Source: a virus
Length of the DNA stretch: 38,835 nt
IMG/VR virus record: IMGVR_UViG_3300025118_000050
Span: 1-38,835 of that record
Strand: one strand, 5' to 3'
The position numbers were made by a program, and so were the translations under genes. Positions 28,901 through 33,936 of the stretch are shown here, piece after piece (the stretch's first letter is position 1; each line of letters starts with the position of its first letter). The notes beneath the pieces are model-generated. The model was not told the DNA's origin. It ran no database searches and saw nothing but the letters and a program-made list of their open reading frames with translations.

Positions 28901-29241
28901 AACTGCCTCTTATCTTTACTTGTATAAGTTATTATCTCATTATCAATTTTTAAATATCCATATCTATCAGGAAATCCTACAGTAGAATTAACTGCTATAG
29001 TTTTATCAAAAGCAGTAATAGCACCATCCAGATTAGTAGAAGATACGAGATTTTTTTGAAGATATGAATCGTTCTTAATATATTGATCTAAATTTTCAGC
29101 AAGATCAATTGGACCTCCCTGAAATTCTTGTGATTTATAATACTGCTCTAAAAATTCCCCAAACAATGGAGATTCACTTCTAATCTGCTCCGGAATCTGT
29201 TGTGATACAACAGAGTAGGTCTTTGCTCTTGTTTCTATCAT
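16990..29241 (-). CDS. Giant baseplate protein at the gp7 position, with YHYH-type domain
   Basis: A 4083-residue protein, about four times T4 gp7 (1032), encoded between gp6 and gp8 where T4 has gene 7, the wedge initiator. The N-terminus PEQIRSESPLFGEFLEQYYK is typical of the cyanophage proteins at this place. Around residues 1290-1310, HSPILGFAYDGNPIYGPYGF is the signature of the YHYH domain. Much of the rest is module arrays: at least a dozen GxGY units (for example near 962, 1100, 1145, 2127, 3430, 3840), about eight 'H-x-F-x-x-G-E-x-V-x-Y' units (near 637, 884, 997, 1890, 3087) and two 'N-D/E-I-x-Q-x-PG' fiber-like units (near 3320 and 3600). The start overlaps the gp6 stop by one base. 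The role as gp7 analogue is inferred from position. No interruption was seen in 12.2 kb. Confidence 0.88.
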   Translation of the reverse strand: MIETRAKTYSVVSQQIPEQIRSESPLFGEFLEQYYKSQEFQGGPIDLAENLDQYIKNDSYLQKNLVSSTNLDGAITAFDKTIAVNSTVGFPDRYGYLKIDNEIITYTSKDKRQFFDCKRAFSAITSLFASGEEDRLTFSSSTSADHSDDAEVHNLSNLFLAEFFKKYKGLYVPGLEDRSFVSGLNQALFSKQAKDLYVTKGTDDSFEILFRALYGSKAVVVKPFEQTIKPSDADYRINEDLVVVALDEAYDPRTLKGQTLYQDAVEGVLNYSYGSIDNIIEYERDGNTYYQIGLDAGANKDISEVGSIYGKFSITPTTRTVSNEVASVNTIYVDSTIGFPASGTLEVVVDGVDRTITYTSKTTTQFLGLSDNTVDIPRNALVRLSSSVYAYDPDGNKILLRITGVVTDFMLPGPTNQMVAGDAIDVQNLGALKDTEKTFTEWVYNVTNIFNIETVEDIGNGNIKITCPEVHLLFLGDPVALVNQTNSAETQGTVVDVPSNKIAILSGLGFIDLSAQFKARRELIRAEVLPAVKQPDYTFSSNVSNAYDLNVVGIVSGVPYAGPYHTYNGMKMVGPKHTAAPHDVIEGTPEHQTYITSASIPFYANQQLNADLRGIDIKIAATFSGETISTNRSHDFKTGDEVYYVPGTVETSTLVDGVVATSTTSLTLDPLSEGSYFAKKIDDQSFKLAYSRSNIESGKFITIAGNSAGITTHQFASRLQDKAIDSQRLVRRFSEPVFDSSGEEFTTIPGEKTGMFVNGVELANYKSRDGLYYGELDEILVLQGGSGHDVINPPELLITDAAGIGATGHVNVNGAFERIDVTYAGFNYLEQPQININGGNGSGATAEAKMRQGVHAPTLDVSVGINTSNNTVGFTTYHLFNNGERVFYRQNNGTAVGTGTTGLGDGAIYFVGLVDNTNIQLHSHFDDAIAGINTVDLSDKGSGTQKFESVKKKNVVDKIFITNPGSGYEYKKRIVTTTGISTFNNSINIKNHGYKDGEILTYSTTGTAIGGLADTAQYKALVINNNNFRVAQAGVGGTLTSDYDNGIYVELINVGVGTHIFNYQSISVSISGELGISSSLGDYHATMIPVVRGEVTSIDLTQKGSGYGNAGIINYNRTPNIDLIAGSGAELRPVVRNGAIEQVIVTRGGSGYNSPPEIITSGIGTYASLTPVIEGGVITSVNVVSGGVGFVTDRSFLSVETAVDAGGIPPVVDPKVKRWEIDNVNRYRTLIKLDDGFMENSTGDYGSQFTHLYAPRKLREMLPSLKLNGKKDYGTYDLEYENAEEVSDNHSPILGFAYDGNPIYGPYGFDRVNGGVIRRMIPGYELSATRQLGPTVGDWPLGSFTNDYTFTNKGDLDKYNGRFCKTPDYPEGTYAYFATIDSSSQQDATFDKYFTPVFPYVIGESFKSKPDKFNFSPDSITDKINFEDGGYVRNIYPYKLSFAESDYEYVARPDKSIDDFATVVYASPGVIESVFIENGGHEYKVNDRVEFDNTETGGINASSKVTKIGGKDIIKLTSSTTRKDNVTFQVLNDKKSILAKTVQPHNFKNGDFVSVSGISSQSIVNIDGVYNIGVTTSKFKVATAIGNTAATGIVTFVSINGDVNILQPDDVIGISTEQLYVVNVDSFNSRVRVIREYGGTVGTAHTIGSIIEEKPRGLTINVGINTDKEIKLQRSIYFNPREVVGLGTTSGVGINSTIYVDAPGSAVGVGTSLAIPTRSIYLPEHKFTTGQKLTYSSGGGTAVSVSTEGINNFSLPSEVFALNLGRDLVGVTSMPVGMGSTGIFVGTGATVAEQLYLHSVGTGVTHTLTTTDTQLTGILEKVVVTATATTAHGLGVGDTVFLNVMPGITSSYTVKFNDYNRKVTVGLSTFLQGDVSITNDTLSITNHGLNTGDQVIYESTSVVSGLTANNSYYIIKDTNDKIKLASNYYNATIQYPVNVSLASTGGAVTHSLLPVNPLLNITRGQKLEFNVADSSLSNVSGGTTYSAFAVDFYKDKDFKHKYLTATPDQFDVTTEGSVGISGSKVFLQTNVRTPELLYYSLKPVNPDRITTVQSEVLTDKTVKNYSTIKLSDSSYNGNFKLSAIGGTTFTYNVPDKPESTTYTDVTSKMSYTTNSPSALGPIADIKITNQGYGYKSIPGISTISRKYVGTATTTYGNGALLRVESKSIGQVKTTHIINPGYEFPYDKTLRPTGALPSLFKIDRFRTLDHIGLSSGGSNYSTPPKLVVKDRVSGLILSECEIKTEVGGSVGVSSVIIVENTKRLQDSYPTIIPIHNSNGVGIETVGFTTSNATVELTLDTDFSTGQEFPFAIGDKVLVEGVGIATTGFGYNSSEYDYNLFTLNSITPNIGGANPKVTFVLENDNPGEYSPDASAGRIIPEKHFPGFVPVTKKGDFSIKEKITQETLTGTKTGTVVGWNRNNNTLRVSTSDVFEPNKQIEGSSSNQVGFIQTIERFDSTFDVGPLVEQKKGFQQVTGFLNDSRQRLHDNNYYQAFAYSIKSPVQYASWKDVVGEITHTSGFKKFSDMELESFDGRPNDADEQGAGVYGNGGTGFPNAGIGAAAANAASGQEVSVKVDLVSVSDVDTRLDFDNATELTVEVAGISTVNQTTVSKEIVLENRVLTDYEEARTNRVLSIDDVGNLFDSKPRTDPFEKFDFINKESFTSHRYFYNVRDTRYVGENQCGFFNVVQDGTYAYMNQYSVDTQGFLGSFDYVFSGAYANVNFHPTKYELNNYVIDFISVDFNRMPGIQTGATTGTGSTTIGDLVTVSGFTTTTAIGAGTTILGINPTNSAGNKVIVEVMQTTAGINTHQLTEVNIVPGATDAATGFIDYGTLSTGGFIGTFGVQTAGQTNLNFYPNAGINTNCAVKVVDYQFNKTATGVGTTTMVESMMESFYTTISSSATPGENKICGFQTSEYESAYFFVSIEDTTNSKMAIQEVLVMQASDGIIAQTYETLYGEVLSYDDGNNMQDVGLGTVGAGFSGSTFGLYYTPNANIATKVRVFGQAVENQRTLVGINTIGIGDGDSVGQLRNGEGTYTGTLAVVKRNFNLTHRNRPIFRKVWDAEEDTTVVDINANTIQLADHFLITGEKLTYAYDGTGIGTAGGTIGTDVYAVKLSEDLIRLSPTASDALANPPVILGFSTVGTGNSHSITSHKQNTKVLIALDNNIQSPIVSTGVTVGLVSTMNASQVNARITGIGSMIGGDLIKIDDEFMRVKSTGYGGVANQLLVDRAWLGSAGGVHTGTSASPAVITKYEGNYTILDNSLNFVEPPYGAEGYSGLTTRSTFQGRVFIRTAESDDIVAYEDNYLFDSLSKDFTGIAKTFTMTQDESNVVGFSTNNGIILLNEIFQGPGVDYSLAEGSTTTEISFTGTGSSVTADLNVGDLPRGGVLVNVGSSEGMGYQPLVSAGGTAVISDTGTVASISIGNSGSGYRIGIQTVYVGVGTSGPTGYPNRTAIGTAIVDAGYITSINVTSPGTGFTFANPPKVFIDAPTGYENIPLVAAGGSTTSGVNATVDVTVGLGNSVTEFIINNTGRNYAIGDVLTVPANTASFTGIPTTGTPTNFKDFRIIVESVHDDKFTGWTFGQLEVLDNFSPFFDGVKKSFTITKAGVIVSLRSAKGSPIRIQDNLIIFINDILQDPGVSFEFKGGSVIDFFEAPKAGDTLKIYYFKGSITDSVFVDTIETIKKGDKVKLRDDATKSVTFGLDQTQRIVSGIQTSDTFKTIQYFGPGITTDTALERSMSWTKQKDDIVVDGVYVGKGRIINESSITPTTRIIQNVGIGSTTLFVQSVRPLFDDKQEAYAGADLNLVIVDEDTPKISAAATAIVSDTGTISLDLTSSGMGYTVAPTVSISTYFGVSTLATATATISAGGVVNALTVDNAGVGYTNTSVPLVLLGQPTGFADTLGTPVMTGDFGIISGVAATTVIGVAVTGLVFDMFVDPLMRVAQRVGTAVSLTQIEAGDFFYVHDTNTGTGSTSYEDSEGTSVVGTGTVFMDNIYRCQAVEYGESVVLGIGTTGVQRVTVSVSSTESVEAGINTFFGRYSFGKLTGVTRDSNPGVFNVVTNDGITGLSTAPVVRRIKNIKRSY

Positions 29242-31319
29242 TAGTAGGAGTATCCGCCGCTGACTGAATTAGCTGTAACTTCTTGTGAGTTGAATGTTGT
29301 AGAGGTTGTATAAGTGGTTGCATACGATGTATCAACCTCTTGTACATTAGTAGCTTCTGTACCACTAACCGTTGAATACTGTGGGGCTCCCCTCACTAGA
29401 GGCGATTCACGATCGTCTCTTCCATTAGGGAAACTAGAACTAACAATATAATTGGAACCAGAAATGTCTGCTCCTGATGAAATAGTGTCAGACACCATAG
29501 TAACTAGACTGTTATTATTATCTAGTTGCAAATAAAGATCCTGTAATCCAATAACATCATAAGACTTAGGAGTACCACTAATTTGAACAATTGGTTGGTC
29601 TGTACTAAGAATTGTAGAATTAATAATTAACGCATTAATTAAAATCTCACCACGTGTATATTCAATAGAACCAATGTTATTTTTAACAATGGCAACTTGA
29701 TTAGAAGCGAGAAGTTTGAATAATATCAATCTTCCAGTTTTTCTATCAGCATTAGGTATATCAGAAAGATAAACCGTACCACTTACACCACTAACAGAGA
29801 ATCCAGATGATTTAATATTAAACCCATTTAAAGAGTTAACATTAAAGGCATTACCAAAACATAACTCATAGGTTGCTAAGTCTGCTAATGCAGGCCTCAT
29901 ATCCCTCCTCATCGTCACTCTAGTAATGTTAGAAGTGATAGATGATTCAGTTTGATCAATTAAACGCATTGCCTTAGAGAACTTAAATCGCGCTCCAAAG
30001 GTGTTTAACTCACTTGACTTGGAATATGTATTCAAAGTGTTATTAATCGCCGTTTTAAGGGCATCTACGCTATTAACAGCGTTAGCATTATAATATGCAC
30101 TAGTATCCAACTCAATATACAGATACTTAAGATCTATAATGTTTGGAAGGATTCCAGCAACTGTATATCTCTTCAATTTATTCTTAAGTTCAATTTTTTC
30201 AATATTTGACAAATATTTACCGTTTTTGGGTTTTATGCTAATAAAAACTTTTCCGAATTGTGGAGGACTCGTATCTTCACCTCCATAAACAGAAACTGAT
30301 TCAGTATTAGAGTAAATTTTAGTTACAATTGCTTTATAGTCATCTGCAGTCACCGCACGATTCTGAGCAGAGTAAACTAAAGGCGCATATTTCTTAATTG
30401 ACGAAACTGACTCAATATCATCACCATTTTCAGCTGAATTGATGGTTGTTACATCAGAAATGCCGTTTGTAACAGTAGCACCGGAATTATCTTCGACATT
30501 TCCAGTAAATGTAAATGAATTTACGCCATTTGCGTCTTTTCCATTCGTTGCTATGTAACTTACCTTGATAAAATTGGAATCTTCAAGTTTTTTACCAAAT
30601 TTACCATCTCCAAAGATGATTTCATACTTCTCATCAGCAACTTCTTGCAAAAGGAACACTAATGAGGTGTTTGTAACGTCAACAATGTTATTAGTTAACT
30701 TATAAACCGTCTTCAGGTTAGTTGCACTACTATTTGGTGATACAGTTGCTCTAATTGTCGATGTATCAATACCTTCATTAGGTAAAATGAACCTTTCTAT
30801 AGGAATTCCGTCACCAGTCTCTCTATATGTGAAAGTTTTAGTTAAATATGAACCTTCAAAGATATCAATGTTAGTAAATTCTGCAATATTATCTACAACA
30901 GGGACAGTTATGTCGTTCATCACGGCAAAACTGTAATTATTTGAGTTATAAGTGTTAGAAACTGCTACAACACCTGCTTTTAAAGTCAAAGTTAGAGGTT
31001 GAACACCATATGATGATGTATCAACGTAAAAACTTATGATTGATTTTGCTGATCTCTTACTTCTTGGGGTATATCCTACGTTTCTAGCTAAAGCAGAGAC
31101 ATTTTCTCTTAAAGTTGCACTATCAATGAACACCTCATTAGCAACCATGTTACTATTGTAGGCAGTAATGTAAGAATTATATGCTAAAGTGTCGATTAGA
31201 ACCGACATATTCGATCCTTCGAAGTCAAAATCGGTAAAATTAGAATTCGCCCTCAGATAATCTTTAATCTGAGTCTTAATATCCTCAAAATCGAGGTTTG
31301 TAAACTGTGTAAGAGGCAT
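29241..31319 (-). CDS. 6: Baseplate wedge protein gp6-like
   Basis: A 692-residue protein (T4 gp6: 660). The N-terminus MPLTQFTNLDFEDIKTQIKD, then DFDFEGSNMSVLIDTLAYNS, NMVANEVFIDSATLRENVSA and LARNVGYTPRSKRSAKSIIS, are textbook gp6. The baseplate-J-like core is recognisable in YEIIFGDGKFGKKLEDSNFI, SSIKKYAPLVYSAQNRAVTA and ADDYKAIVTKIY. gp6 dimers form the inner iris ring of the baseplate that connects six wedges and opens during sheath contraction. The last ~150 residues are Ser/Thr/Gly-rich and less conserved. The ATG follows the gp25 stop with no gap, and the stop overlaps the giant gene start (TAATG), so the three genes form one translational unit. Confidence 0.95.
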   Translation of the reverse strand: MPLTQFTNLDFEDIKTQIKDYLRANSNFTDFDFEGSNMSVLIDTLAYNSYITAYNSNMVANEVFIDSATLRENVSALARNVGYTPRSKRSAKSIISFYVDTSSYGVQPLTLTLKAGVVAVSNTYNSNNYSFAVMNDITVPVVDNIAEFTNIDIFEGSYLTKTFTYRETGDGIPIERFILPNEGIDTSTIRATVSPNSSATNLKTVYKLTNNIVDVTNTSLVFLLQEVADEKYEIIFGDGKFGKKLEDSNFIKVSYIATNGKDANGVNSFTFTGNVEDNSGATVTNGISDVTTINSAENGDDIESVSSIKKYAPLVYSAQNRAVTADDYKAIVTKIYSNTESVSVYGGEDTSPPQFGKVFISIKPKNGKYLSNIEKIELKNKLKRYTVAGILPNIIDLKYLYIELDTSAYYNANAVNSVDALKTAINNTLNTYSKSSELNTFGARFKFSKAMRLIDQTESSITSNITRVTMRRDMRPALADLATYELCFGNAFNVNSLNGFNIKSSGFSVSGVSGTVYLSDIPNADRKTGRLILFKLLASNQVAIVKNNIGSIEYTRGEILINALIINSTILSTDQPIVQISGTPKSYDVIGLQDLYLQLDNNNSLVTMVSDTISSGADISGSNYIVSSSFPNGRDDRESPLVRGAPQYSTVSGTEATNVQEVDTSYATTYTTSTTFNSQEVTANSVSGGYSY

Positions 31320-31721
31320 TTATCTGAATGATTCTAATACAAAACTAAATTGTTGCTCTGGAACATCAATTCCCACAACTTCATATACTATTAATACGTC
31401 ATATGTGTGAGCATCATAATAAGGAGTGACTTCAACATCGACTAAATTCACTCTAGGTTCAAAATTATCAATAGTAGTACGAATTTCATCTGCAATAATA
31501 GATGCTGAACCTGCATCCATTAGTTCAAAAAGACTTTCTCCTATTCTAGATCCTAGAATAGGGTTAAAAGGACGCTCTTGTAAGTGTGTTAGTACTAAAT
31601 TCTTCACAGCACGTGTTATCGCACTCTCATTTTTGAGAGGAATCACGTCTCTAGTAATAGGATGAGGCCTAAAAGACAATGAAATGTCTTTAAAACCACG
31701 TGATACGCGCTGGACCGGCAT
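31320..31721 (-). CDS. 25: Baseplate wedge protein gp25-like (GPW/gp25 family)
   Basis: A 133-residue protein (T4 gp25: 132). KDISLSFRPHPITRDVIPLK, then AVKNLVLTHLQERPFNPILG and SRIGESLFELMD are diagnostic of the GPW/gp25 family. The family has a lysozyme-like fold without enzymatic activity, and in T4 it links the wedge (gp6-gp53) to the sheath as the platform on which sheath polymerisation starts. The ATG lies 18 bases after the stop of the acidic 55-residue gene, with a late-promoter-like CTAAATA spanning that stop. It heads the gp25-gp6-giant protein unit. gp53 and gp5, often close to gp25 in T4-like phages, are not in the window. Confidence 0.95.
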   Translation of the reverse strand: MPVQRVSRGFKDISLSFRPHPITRDVIPLKNESAITRAVKNLVLTHLQERPFNPILGSRIGESLFELMDAGSASIIADEIRTTIDNFEPRVNLVDVEVTPYYDAHTYDVLIVYEVVGIDVPEQQFSFVLESFR

Positions 31722-31739
31722 TTAACCTAAGTATTTTTA

Positions 31740-31907
31740 TTATTTAGCGCGATTATTTGGATTCCACAACTCACCATCAACACAATAGTCTAAACTATCA
31801 TTTTCTTCAGCATCAAAAAGGTCATTTTCAGCTAAATTGCGGTTAAGAATCTTCTTTTTGGGTGTTAAATCGTCTTCCCAAATCTCCCTAAGTAGTTTTT
31901 CAGTCAT
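31740..31907 (-). CDS. Small acidic hypothetical protein before gp25
   Basis: A 55-residue frame beginning MTEKLLREIWEDDLTPKKKI, very acidic in its second half (ENDLFDAEENDSLDY) and ending LWNPNNRAK. It fills the gap between the FkbM methyltransferase gene (the start is 1 base after that gene's stop) and gp25. Its close packing and normal codon use argue that it is real. There is no cysteine cluster, membrane segment or known domain. A regulatory or assembly-accessory role is possible from position. The stop codon overlaps the late-promoter-like motif of gp25. Confidence 0.6.
   Translation of the reverse strand: MTEKLLREIWEDDLTPKKKILNRNLAENDLFDAEENDSLDYCVDGELWNPNNRAK
31741..31747 (-). promoter_or_regulatory. 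Late-promoter-like motif CTAAATA before gp25
   Basis: The minus strand reads GCTAAATAATAA. The motif starts within the penultimate codon of the 55-residue gene and includes part of its TAA stop. gp25 begins 19 bases downstream. It would allow late expression of gp25, gp6 and the giant protein independently of the upstream modification cassette. Confidence 0.5.
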
Positions 31908-31908
31908 T

Positions 31909-32586
31909 TTAGTTACTATTCCAGCGTGGGCCGGTTGATTCTGCAGTACTATTTACATTTCTATACTCGCAATCAACTAATTTACCATTCCTTTCTGCAA
32001 CATAGATGCGATCATAGCACTCAAAACCCATTTTTTCCATATATTCATCTAACTCTTCACCAGTATTACCACCTTCGTAATCTTCTGATTCATCATATTC
32101 TGCATAAACGAAATCTACCCGCTTTAAATGCTCTCCAGCACTCTTCATAACGTTTAAATCGTTACCTTGAGTGTCAGTTTTAAGTACATCTATCCTATCG
32201 TATTCTATATTATCTAATATTGATGCTAAACTAACTGTTTCGACGGTATATACACGGTCAACGAGGTTTTCAAATCTTCCAATTGGGCGACAAAGAGAAG
32301 AAGTTCCTGGATCTCCTGTAAGTCCGTAGAAATCTTTGTCTGTTTCTTTGGCGACGTTGCTAATAGCAGCTTCAATAAGGTAACATCTATCCCCCGCTGA
32401 GTGATTCTCCACGTGCGAGCAACAAGATTTAAAGTTATCAGGATGTGGTTCGATTCCAATAACATAGGTGTTTGAGTCATCACGTAACCATTTACTAGCA
32501 TTGGGCATATTAAAGGATAGACCAACATCAAAGCGGAGTTTTAATCCGCTTTTCAGTTTCTTATTAATTATATTGTAATCAATCAT
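31909..32586 (-). CDS. FkbM-family methyltransferase
   Basis: A 225-residue protein with an SAM-dependent methyltransferase fold of FkbM type. Motif I is RFDVGLSFNMPNAS (about 18-31), the acidic ribose-binding site is VIGIEPHPDNF (42-52), and the family motif VLKTDTQGNDLNVMKSAGEH is at 134-153. FkbM-like enzymes O-methylate sugars or small molecules. Phage copies are usually thought to modify virion or host surface glycans. The start ATG at 32586 is chosen because it overlaps the stop of the upstream gene (ATGATTGA); an ATG 21 bases earlier is possible. The enzyme lies one short gene group after a glycosyltransferase, suggesting joint glycan modification. Confidence 0.88.
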   Translation of the reverse strand: MIDYNIINKKLKSGLKLRFDVGLSFNMPNASKWLRDDSNTYVIGIEPHPDNFKSCCSHVENHSAGDRCYLIEAAISNVAKETDKDFYGLTGDPGTSSLCRPIGRFENLVDRVYTVETVSLASILDNIEYDRIDVLKTDTQGNDLNVMKSAGEHLKRVDFVYAEYDESEDYEGGNTGEELDEYMEKMGFECYDRIYVAERNGKLVDCEYRNVNSTAESTGPRWNSN

Positions 32587-32764
32587 TGTTAAACTTAACA
32601 CCTTCACAATCAGGTTTGGAACAAAAATAACGCCCTTCCCCTTTATTAGGAGTTAGGTATTCACAATCAGCAGTCCATTCATCCATTGCTTCCCTAACAA
32701 TGGATTTTATTTCTTCTCTTATTTTATCTCTTCTTTTATTACGATACTGCTTAAAATTAAACAT
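32579..32764 (-). CDS. Small Cys-containing hypothetical protein
   Basis: A 61-residue protein. The N-terminal half is strongly basic and probably helical (FKQYRNKRRDKIREEIKSIV). The C-terminal half is acidic, with three cysteines (C34, C48, C53; CEYLTPN and FCSKPDCEGV), which might bind a metal, although a fourth ligand is not obvious. It overlaps both neighbours: TAATG with the 48-residue gene upstream and ATGATTGA with the FkbM gene downstream. It is therefore translated as part of the glycosyltransferase-FkbM cassette. The function is unknown. Confidence 0.7.
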   Translation of the reverse strand: MFNFKQYRNKRRDKIREEIKSIVREAMDEWTADCEYLTPNKGEGRYFCSKPDCEGVKFNND

Positions 32765-32910
32765 TAGCGTCCTTGCCCCCTATATCGTTTAGGTGCTTTG
32801 TTCCGAGAAGAGGGCGCATACTTGGTATGCTTCCCTGTTCCCTGTCGAGTTTTCTTCGGGATAGAGTCAACATAAGTCGTTCCTAGTAATCCTTGTTTTA
32901 CTCGTGCCAT
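32764..32910 (-). CDS. 48-residue basic protein
   Basis: A short frame missed by size cut-offs, beginning MARVKQGLLGTTYVDSIPKK and ending NKAPKRYRGQGR. It contains about 14 Lys or Arg residues and almost no acidic ones. A very short, highly basic protein with the ending (K/R)RYRGQGR is one I associate with conserved cyanophage genes in the structural region. It could bind nucleic acid, but no fold is visible. Start and stop each overlap the neighbouring genes by one base (TAATG on both sides), strong evidence that it is translated. Confidence 0.75.
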   Translation of the reverse strand: MARVKQGLLGTTYVDSIPKKTRQGTGKHTKYAPSSRNKAPKRYRGQGR

Positions 32911-33683
32911 TAAATAACCCTCGTCTTCTCATGTCCTACACGTATCCGAGGATCGCACCATATCTCATATCCTGCTTCGATAGCATCTAAACAGAAACTA
33001 ACGTCCTCTCCACACATGTCCTGTACTGCACCACTTTCAAAGACTTGCATCTTAGGGGCAAACCACGGATAAGTCATCTTCTCATCCTCAAAAACACCAT
33101 TCTTAATCATAACCCAACCAAACCCAGTGTAATCCACAGTGAATGGTTTCTTACGCTTTGAAATACTTTCAACAGTCTCGTGGTTCATAACACCACCGTT
33201 CTTACGAAAGTCGTCCTCTTCTAACCAGTGTGCAACGGAAGTAGTCTTTCCATCCTCAGTGGCATACCATCCACCAGTGATACCTCTCTCTTCACCTTCT
33301 GCAGGAACTGCTAAATCGCATAACTGCCAGAACTTGTTAGAGTCAAAGACAATATCACTATCAATCCACAACTGATAGTCATACTCTAATTTACCATCCC
33401 ATGGTTTTTGTTGTGGTCCTCTTAATACATTTGCACCTAATACCTTACATCGTGCAAAGTTAACCATAGATGAGTAATCTTGACTAATCTGAATACTCAT
33501 CCCGTTTTGAACCATGTCAAAACACAATTGTACGAAGTTCTTCAGGAAGATGTATGAAGTCCCTCTACCAGGTAAACAGAAGACTATCTTCTTACCTTTC
33601 ATTCGTTCTTTAATAGCAGCAATATCCCATTCATCTTCCTTTTTTCTGGGAGCAGCTGCTTTTACAGTAAAACCTTTTGCCAT
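32910..33683 (-). CDS. Glycosyltransferase, GT-A type
   Basis: A 257-residue protein. The core contains KKIVFCLPGRGTSYIFLKNF (31-50), YDYQLWIDSDIVFDSNKFWQ (101-120) with the DxD-type metal/nucleotide-sugar motif D108-S-D110, then ITGGWYATEDGK, VDYTGFGWVMIKNGVFEDEK (183-202), MCGEDVSFCLDAIEAGYEIW (223-242) and a C-terminal DPRIRVGHEK. This matches family-2-like cyanophage glycosyltransferases. The donor and acceptor are unknown, with surface glycan or virion protein as candidates. It is the first gene after a perfect TTGACA-18-TATAAT promoter, and is followed without gaps by the 48-residue, 61-residue and FkbM genes, forming a cassette that reads into gp25. Confidence 0.88.
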   Translation of the reverse strand: MAKGFTVKAAAPRKKEDEWDIAAIKERMKGKKIVFCLPGRGTSYIFLKNFVQLCFDMVQNGMSIQISQDYSSMVNFARCKVLGANVLRGPQQKPWDGKLEYDYQLWIDSDIVFDSNKFWQLCDLAVPAEGEERGITGGWYATEDGKTTSVAHWLEEDDFRKNGGVMNHETVESISKRKKPFTVDYTGFGWVMIKNGVFEDEKMTYPWFAPKMQVFESGAVQDMCGEDVSFCLDAIEAGYEIWCDPRIRVGHEKTRVI

Positions 33684-33705
33684 AAATTAGTAACTCATCA
33701 CTATC

Positions 33706-33735
33706 ATTATACACGCTATGTATGTGTTTTGTCAA
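33706..33735 (-). promoter_or_regulatory. Perfect sigma70-type promoter for the glycosyltransferase cassette
   Basis: The minus strand carries TTGACA (33735-33730), an 18-base spacer and TATAAT (33711-33706). Both hexamers are perfect. Transcription would start near 33699, about 16 bases before the glycosyltransferase ATG. It is the only stretch between two otherwise tightly packed genes. It implies early, host-polymerase transcription of the cassette. Confidence 0.8.
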
Positions 33736-33936
33736 CTAATACGAAGGTTCATCTGTAGTACTTCCCCCACCACCAAGGTTACCACCACTATATTCATTTG
33801 CTAACATTCTTATATACGATACTCCCTCTTTTCCTTGCAACCTATTCCACCTTACTTGAAAGTCCTCTTCACTTAGTGAGTGATAGAGGACATCCTGTTT
33901 CTGATAAATGTGATATTCAAATTCTGTCATAATCAT
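33736..33936 (-). CDS. Small hypothetical protein with Gly-rich tail
   Basis: A 66-residue protein (64 if the second ATG, at 33930, is used). FEYHIYQKQDVLYHSLSEED followed by FQVRWNRLQG resembles a small conserved cyanophage protein with the pattern 'YHxY...LxHSLxExxFxxxWN'. The tail is NLGGGGSTTDEPSY. There is no membrane segment or catalytic motif. It overlaps the end of the cupin gene by about 20 bases and is the last gene of that short transcript before the promoter of the glycosyltransferase. The function is unknown. Confidence 0.7.
   Translation of the reverse strand: MIMTEFEYHIYQKQDVLYHSLSEEDFQVRWNRLQGKEGVSYIRMLANEYSGGNLGGGGSTTDEPSY

Noticed and set aside
16990-29241. Possible fusion or assembly artefact creating the giant frame
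   Set aside because: Codon use and module pattern are even throughout, start and stop are tightly linked to gp6 and gp8, and very long genes at this position are known in marine T4-like phages.
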